This document shows, piece by piece, positions 60,995 to 64,000 of a stretch of DNA of 64,000 nucleotides. Each line of letters opens with the position of its first letter. Position 1 is the first letter of the stretch. Source of the DNA: JAKFWI01 sp031398975 (lineage in GTDB: Bacteria; Pseudomonadota; Alphaproteobacteria; Caulobacterales; Aquidulcibacteraceae). The notes beneath the pieces are model-generated. The model was not told where the DNA came from. It made no database searches and saw only the letters and a list, made by a program, of their open reading frames with translations. The translations under genes were made by a program, and so were the position numbers. The stretch spans positions 45,163 through 109,162 of the forward strand of contig JANNOI010000019.1 of NCBI GenBank assembly GCA_031398975.1, in the 5' to 3' direction.

Positions 60995-61710
60995 GGGATC
61001 CTCTCTTGGTCGGAGGGCGCGCCTTCGCCGACGATGCGCCCGTCTTCCATCCGTACGATGCGGTCGGCGAAGCGATAGATGCGGTCGTCATGGGTCACCA
61101 CGAGGACCGCCCTTTTGGGATTTTTCCCTGCTTTTTCAAGCAGCTCCATCGCAGCGCTACCGGCGGCGGCGTCGAGCGCGGCGGTGGGTTCGTCGCAGAC
61201 GATCAGGGCCGGTTCGTGCACCAACGCGCGCGCGATCGCCACGCGCTGCTGCTGGCCCCCGGAAAGCTGGCGCGGATATTTCATCAGATGGTCCTTCAGC
61301 CCGAGCTGCTCCAGCACGGCGGCGGCCTTTTCGGTGGCCTCGTCCATCGACGCGCCGTCCGCGATGAGGGGGATGGCGGCGTTCTCACAGGCGCTGAGCG
61401 TGGCGATCAGATTGTAGGACTGGAAGATGAAGCCGATGTTTCGCCGGCGGAACTTGACGAGATCGGCGTCGCTCATCTCCCCCAGGCGTTCGCCCATCAC
61501 CTCGACGACGCCCCCGGTGGGGGACAAGGTGCCGGACAGGATCGACAGCACCGTGGTTTTGCCGCAGCCCGAGGGTCCGACCAGAAAGGTCAGCCGGCCG
61601 TATTCGAGATCGAGGTCGATGTCGTGCAGCACCCGTATGCGGGCGTCCCCGCTGGGGAATTCCATGACGATCTGGCGCGCCCGGGCGGCGATGGTGGGGG
61701 CCTCGCCCAT
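60991..61710 (-). CDS. ABC exporter ATP-binding protein (DevA/LolD/MacB type)
   Basis: The 239-residue nucleotide-binding subunit has Walker A VGPSGCGKTT, the Q-loop FIFQSYNLI, signature LSGGQQQRVAIARAL, Walker B ALIVCDEPTAALD and the H-loop VTHDDRIYRFAD. It belongs to the family that energises mechanotransmission-type exporters with FtsX-like permeases. The start at 61710 (MGEAPTIAARA) lies two bases after the permease stop. The adaptor and permease genes flank it. Confidence 0.95.
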   Translation of the reverse strand: MGEAPTIAARARQIVMEFPSGDARIRVLHDIDLDLEYGRLTFLVGPSGCGKTTVLSILSGTLSPTGGVVEVMGERLGEMSDADLVKFRRRNIGFIFQSYNLIATLSACENAAIPLIADGASMDEATEKAAAVLEQLGLKDHLMKYPRQLSGGQQQRVAIARALVHEPALIVCDEPTAALDAAAGSAAMELLEKAGKNPKRAVLVVTHDDRIYRFADRIVRMEDGRIVGEGAPSDQERIP

Positions 61711-61712
61711 GA

Positions 61713-62852
61713 TCAGCCCCGGAACACGATGGCGGGATCCATCTTCAGCACCCGCCGCACGCTGACGAACGCCGAAACCGTGACGATCGAGAACACGATG
61801 AGCGCCGTCCCGGCCACCACCTGCCAGAGCAGGTAAAGCCCCGAGAGGCTCGGCACCGAACGGCCCAGGACCAGCAGCAGCGCCGTAGCCCCGATGCCGA
61901 GGCCATACCCCACCAATCCCACGAGCCATGCCTGGCTCATCACCATGGTGAGGATCTGGTTGTTGGTGACGCCGATCGCCTTCAGGGCCCCGAAATTCTT
62001 CAAATTCTCGGCGATGAACATGGCCAGCGTCAGCGCAGTGATCACGATCGCCACCACCACGCCCAGGGAAATGGAGAGCCCGAACGAAAGGGGGATGCCG
62101 GTGTTCTCGATGATGTAATCCACCCCGGCGCGCGCGAATTGCTCCCGCGTCAGGGCCCGCAGGCCGGTTTGCGCCTCGATCCGGTCCGCCAGCGCCTCTG
62201 CGGACACCCCCGGGCGCGGGCTGACGAGCACGAAAGAGAGCTTGTTGCGTTCGGGCGGCGTGATCGAGATCGCGTCGGTATATTTCATGTAGGCGATCGG
62301 CAGGCCGCTGAAGGTGGCGAGCGCGCGCGTCTTGCCGGCGATGAACACGCGATTGTCGTTGATCTCAGCGACCTGGCCCAGCGGGTCGCGCCCGTCGGGG
62401 TAGAGGAGGCTCTGGGTGTTTTCGTCGATCACGACGGCGTTGCGGCCCCGGATGGCGGCCGCGGCCTCGGCGCGATTGACCGGGGGCAGGCCGATGAGGC
62501 TTTGATTGTCGACGCCGACCAGGGTGATGGAGGCGAACGCGCCGTCGGCGGATTTGAGCGTCGTCGTTCCCCGGAAATAAGGCACCGCCCATTGCACCCC
62601 GTCGATGGAGCGGATCCGGTAGAGCGCCTGGTCCGGGATGGGCTGGCCCGTATCGGCTTGGGGCACGCGCGGGTCCATCACCCAGACCGCGGCCTCGCGC
62701 ACGTCCAGCACCGGATTGGCCCCCCAGGTGAGCAGGCCCAGGAATACCGAAGTCTGCTGGCTCATCAGCAGCGTTGAGAAGCCGATGCCGAAAATCAGGC
62801 CAAAATACTTGACCCGGTCCCCCATCAGCATTTTCAGCGCGACGCCGATCAT
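61713..62852 (-). CDS. FtsX-type ABC permease (DevC-like)
   Basis: The 379-residue protein has the four-segment layout of this family: one membrane helix near residue 20, then a periplasmic domain of about 210 residues (with VWVMDPRVPQADTGQPIPD). Three C-terminal helices follow (LSISLGVVVAIVITALTLAM, MSQAWLVGLVGYGLGIGATA, VAGTALIVFSIVTVSAFVSV). The coupling stretch NLKNFGALKAIGVTNNQILT is the FtsX-family signature. It is the first gene of the four-gene efflux operon; the start at 62852 (MIGVALKML) is preferred. Confidence 0.92.
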   Translation of the reverse strand: MIGVALKMLMGDRVKYFGLIFGIGFSTLLMSQQTSVFLGLLTWGANPVLDVREAAVWVMDPRVPQADTGQPIPDQALYRIRSIDGVQWAVPYFRGTTTLKSADGAFASITLVGVDNQSLIGLPPVNRAEAAAAIRGRNAVVIDENTQSLLYPDGRDPLGQVAEINDNRVFIAGKTRALATFSGLPIAYMKYTDAISITPPERNKLSFVLVSPRPGVSAEALADRIEAQTGLRALTREQFARAGVDYIIENTGIPLSFGLSISLGVVVAIVITALTLAMFIAENLKNFGALKAIGVTNNQILTMVMSQAWLVGLVGYGLGIGATALLLVLGRSVPSLSGLYLLWQVVAGTALIVFSIVTVSAFVSVRRVLKMDPAIVFRG

Positions 62853-62943
62853 CGCCCGCCCTCCCCTCGTCACCCGCGCGCGCGGCCCTCAAACCGGGCG
62901 CCCGGGAACGAACCGAACCCGCTCCGACAAGGCCTCGACAAGC

Positions 62944-62966
62944 CTGTACTAACCGGTGCAGTACAG
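62944..62966. promoter_or_regulatory. Palindromic operator between efflux operon and its TetR regulator
   Basis: A perfect inverted repeat CTGTACT-aaccggtgc-AGTACAG encloses a second palindrome, ACCGGT. A TATAAT box directly follows at 62967-62972, so on the plus strand the operator exactly fills the -35 to -10 interval of the tetR-type gene. A regulator bound here would block its own gene and probably the divergent efflux operon. Confidence 0.75.
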
Positions 62967-62994
62967 TATAATCCGCGAAAGTAAACAGGTCTCT

Positions 62995-63636
62995 ATGCCG
63001 CAGAAAAAGCACGACACGCCGCCAAAGACGCCCACTTCGCCCAAGCGCGCCCGGATCCTGGACGCCGCGACCCGTCTATTCCTGGCGGAGCCTTATGATC
63101 GGGTGAGCATGGATGCGGTGGCGGTGGCGGCGAACGTCTCGAAGGTCACGATCTACGCCCACTTCGCGGACAAGGAGCGGCTTTTCCTGGCCGCCATCGG
63201 GGAGCGGTGCCTCGCCCTGTTTGACGTGGCGGCGGTGGCGGCGCAGGCCGAGGGGGGGCTGCGGGACGCGCTGGTGCGCCTGGGAACCAGTTTCGTGGCC
63301 ATCATCACCAGCCCGGACGTGCGGGCGCTGCATGCGGTGATGATGGCGGAGGGGGGCAGGCGGCCGGAATTGCGAACGCTGTTCTACGACCTCGTGGTGC
63401 GCCGCTCGATCGGGACCCTCGCCGACATTCTGGATCAGCACGCCAAGGCCGGGCGCATCGTGTGCCCTGACGCCTGGACCGGGGCGGTGCAATATGTCGC
63501 GATGGTGCAAGGCCAATTTTTCTATCGCGCTCAATTGGGGCTGGAGGACGAGCCGGGGCCCGAACTCGGCGCCTACGCCGCCCAGTGCGCGGACCTGTTC
63601 CTGCGGGCCGTGGCCCCCGGCGGGACGGACGCTTGA
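62995..63636 (+). CDS. TetR-family regulator of the efflux operon
   Basis: About 213 residues. The N-terminal helix-turn-helix (about 20-66) has RILDAATRLFLAEPYDRVSM and VAANVSKVTIYAHFADKERLF. The C-terminal ligand/dimer domain resembles the TetR_C group of AcrR-like regulators (VRALHAVMMAEGGRRPELRTLF). It is divergent from the efflux operon with a palindromic operator and TATAAT box between them, so autoregulation and repression of the exporter is the likely role. The inducing compound is unknown. The ATG at 62995 is 23 bases after the -10 box. Confidence 0.92.
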   Translation: MPQKKHDTPPKTPTSPKRARILDAATRLFLAEPYDRVSMDAVAVAANVSKVTIYAHFADKERLFLAAIGERCLALFDVAAVAAQAEGGLRDALVRLGTSFVAIITSPDVRALHAVMMAEGGRRPELRTLFYDLVVRRSIGTLADILDQHAKAGRIVCPDAWTGAVQYVAMVQGQFFYRAQLGLEDEPGPELGAYAAQCADLFLRAVAPGGTDA

Positions 63637-63641
63637 ACCCC

Positions 63642-64000
63642 GTGCCCGCGCCGCGGCCCCCGCACCCCGAGCCGCTGCAGGCCTTTTCCGCACGGCGTCG
63701 CGAGCTCGCCTATCCCGGCATGCGCATCGGCCTGATGGGGGGCACGTTCAACCCCGCCCATGAGGGCCACGCTCACCTCGCCGAGGAGGCGCTGAAGCGC
63801 CTGCGCCTGGACCGGGTGTGGTGGCTGGTGACCCCGCAAAACCCGCTAAAGCCCAAAACCCGGCCGCTCGAGGCGCGCATGGCCAGCGCGGCGGCGATGA
63901 CGCGCGGCGCGCGCATGGTGGTGAGCGACCTCGAGACCCGCTGGGGGCTGCGCTACACCGCCGATACGCTCTTGGCGGTGAAGGCGCGGTTTGCGGGGGT
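63642..64000 (+). CDS. nadD: Nicotinate-nucleotide adenylyltransferase NadD (cut by window edge)
   Basis: The enzyme adenylylates nicotinate mononucleotide in NAD synthesis. The visible part has the nucleotidyltransferase motif MRIGLMGGTFNPAHEGHAHLA with its GGTFNPxHxGH core, WWLVTPQNPLKPKT and the start of the conserved TADTL segment. The frame is open at base 64000. The GTG at 63642 is one possible start; a TTG at 63633 and the ATG at 63720 are alternatives. It normally follows proA in related genomes, so the efflux module lies between two ancestral neighbours. Confidence 0.93.
   Translation, partial: MPAPRPPHPEPLQAFSARRRELAYPGMRIGLMGGTFNPAHEGHAHLAEEALKRLRLDRVWWLVTPQNPLKPKTRPLEARMASAAAMTRGARMVVSDLETRWGLRYTADTLLAVKARFAG

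Overview
This is a very GC-rich alphaproteobacterial chromosome segment, probably from Caulobacterales or a Hyphomonadaceae-like relative. The evidence is the hemC-hemD-mic60-hemY operon, the flagellin-flaF-flbT cluster with sigma-54 flagellin promoters, a Tad/Cpa pilus locus preceded by a CtrA-like box, a membrane-anchored cytochrome c of CycM type, and the rplU-rpmA-acetyltransferase-obgE-proB-proA block. No plasmid or phage structural genes and no CRISPR array are visible. Both window ends cut genes: a RutR-like regulator on the left and nadD on the right.

Layout. 1-4474: pyrimidine/nucleoside module, with a RutR-like TetR regulator, a 2-oxoglutarate/Fe(II) oxygenase, a NupC nucleoside transporter and an NCS1 base transporter; a RutR-box-like palindrome lies between the two transporters. 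4478-6824: tRNA-Ser, msrA and an FAD monooxygenase. About 6930-11767: a visibly less GC-rich accessory island ending at tRNA-Thr(CGU), with a decayed tyrosine recombinase beside the tRNA. It carries a TIR-ParA fusion overlapping an unknown 140-residue gene, an IS5-type transposase remnant and an orphan methyltransferase. The TIR-ParA pair is the best candidate here for an undescribed, possibly anti-phage, system.

11950-18905: heme operon (hemY, mic60, hemD, hemC) divergent from tsaD, gpsA and a small Rieske protein. 18909-25673: flagellum region with pseG and pseB (pseudaminic acid synthesis), two flagellins each with a sigma-54 promoter, flaF, flbT and a GT-C glycosyltransferase. 25757-27540: an HtrA-like protease and a DUF502 protein. 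27596-36516: Tad pilus genes cpaB, cpaC, cpaD, cpaE, cpaF, tadB and tadC, with a TadD-like TPR lipoprotein convergent. The pilin itself is probably the 50-residue Flp gene at 48206, coupled to mutT.

36628-53699: mostly housekeeping genes: a frameshifted M17 aminopeptidase, NlpC/P60, CycM, kdsB, pheA, secA, a PpiC lipoprotein, argJ, a PIN toxin-antitoxin pair, mutT, flp, HNH, an esterase, gluQ, tRNA-Met, a C13 peptidase and a Kef-type antiporter. 53717-64000: rplU, rpmA, a GNAT enzyme, obgE, proB and proA, then a tripartite efflux operon (outer-membrane factor, HlyD adaptor, ABC ATPase, FtsX-type permease) with a divergent TetR regulator and a palindromic operator, then nadD.
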